Origin: an uncultured Lachnospiraceae bacterium
Lineage (GTDB): Bacteria; Bacillota; Clostridia; Lachnospirales; Lachnospiraceae
Assembly: GCA_946633495.1 (NCBI GenBank)
Contig: CAMPAX010000157.1
Location: forward strand, 1-5,789
Reading direction: 5' to 3'
DNA: 5,789 nt
Part shown: in pieces, positions 5,284 to 5,789 of the stretch
Layout of the letters: every line of letters begins with the position of its first letter
Position numbering within the stretch: the stretch's first letter is position 1
Notes under the pieces: model-generated
What the model was told of the DNA's origin: nothing
Databases searched by the model: none
Seen by the model: only the letters and a program-made list of their open reading frames with translations
Position numbers and translations under genes: made by a program

Positions 5284-5789
5284 TTAGAGCGGATTCTTCT
5301 TTGCGGTCCCGGCTTTGCGGGGGTATGCTTTCGGCGTGCGTCGTTCTTTTCGAATGAGGATCAGCGCCCGGCGGATATCGGAGCCGGGGAGCGTAAGAGG
5401 GATCGGCTCCTCATAGTGCCCGCCTACGGTTCGGATGGCGTGCCCGGCGGATTTCAGTTCGTCTTCCACATCACCGGATTTATATGCCAGGAATGTGCCG
5501 CCGACCTTTACAAAGGGGAGATCGTACTCTGCCAGCATGGAGAGGTTCGCTACGGCCCGGGATACGGCAAGGTCGTATTTTTCACGGTACTGAGGATCCT
5601 GTCCTCCTTCTTCGGCCCGCATATGGACGGCGGTGACGTCCCTTAGCTTCAGGGCGTCGATCACTTCCTGCAGAAATCCGACCCTTTTCTGAAGGGAGTC
5701 CAGCAGGGTTACGGAAAGTGACGGGCAGAGGATCTTAAGAGGGATCCCGGGGAAGCCGGCGCCGGTACCGACATCGATGAGCCGGACGG
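5284..5789 (-). CDS. rsmG: 16S rRNA (guanine-527-N7)-methyltransferase RsmG, N-terminus cut by the window edge
   Basis: RsmG (GidB) transfers a methyl group from S-adenosylmethionine to N7 of G527 in 16S rRNA of the small ribosomal subunit. The visible 167 residues start at the cofactor-binding motif RLIDVGTGAGFPGIPLKIL, continue through LLDSLQKRVGFLQEV and KYDLAVSRAVANL, and end in the family's typical tail RRTPKAYPRKAGTAKKNPL. Roughly the first 70 residues lie beyond the window. The frame is open through 5787; the GTG at 5664-5662 is an internal valine codon, not the start. In many bacteria the gene follows mnmG, which would lie beyond the right edge. From general knowledge, loss of RsmG gives low-level streptomycin resistance. 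The intact conserved C-terminus and the terminator seven bases downstream suggest a functional gene. Confidence 0.97.
   Translation of the reverse strand, partial: VRLIDVGTGAGFPGIPLKILCPSLSVTLLDSLQKRVGFLQEVIDALKLRDVTAVHMRAEEGGQDPQYREKYDLAVSRAVANLSMLAEYDLPFVKVGGTFLAYKSGDVEDELKSAGHAIRTVGGHYEEPIPLTLPGSDIRRALILIRKERRTPKAYPRKAGTAKKNPL

Noticed and set aside
5163..5357. Plus-strand open frame of 64 codons after the GH3 gene
   Set aside because: It begins inside the GH3 gene, contains the ILRFAQNDK repeat-derived peptide, crosses the terminator, and enters rsmG antisense.

Overview
The window looks like chromosomal DNA of a Gram-positive anaerobe, most likely a Clostridia/Lachnospiraceae-type Firmicute. 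This is inferred from strong AAGGAGG-type ribosome binding sites, a short two-ACT-domain protein of the clostridial kind, a cytoplasmic clostridial-type family 3 glycoside hydrolase with a characteristic helical C-terminal tail, and a Firmicute-like RsmG. No phage, plasmid, tRNA, rRNA or CRISPR signature was seen.

Left end (1-880): two minus-strand genes lie in a row. The upstream one (350-754) is a complete tandem ACT-domain protein, a presumed amino-acid sensor. About 60 bases downstream begins a small charged protein of unknown function (1-289) that runs off the window edge. The 125-base gap between the ACT gene and the next plus-strand gene is a divergent control region, with a TATAAT promoter reading right and a small inverted repeat in its spacer.

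Middle (880-2749): two plus-strand genes probably form one transcript. The first encodes a papain/C39-like cysteine-peptidase-fold protein of unknown role. The second encodes a type I-like L-asparaginase with an unusual insertion of about 45 residues. A perfect 20-base palindrome covers the stop codon of the first gene, between the two.

Right (2900-5179): a 759-residue cytoplasmic GH3 beta-glucosidase has its own strong ribosome binding site and a plausible promoter in the 150-base gap before it. Its stop is followed at once by a short palindromic sequence of a widespread interspersed-repeat type, then by a strong bidirectional terminator. That terminator also ends the converging minus-strand gene rsmG (16S rRNA m7G527 methyltransferase), which is cut by the right edge of the window.

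The genes do not form an obvious single pathway: they cover amino-acid sensing, asparagine breakdown, beta-glucoside breakdown and ribosome modification. I see no convincing undescribed system. The best leads are the cysteine-peptidase-fold protein with a changed third catalytic position, the inserted loop and altered catalytic residues of the asparaginase, and the palindromes.
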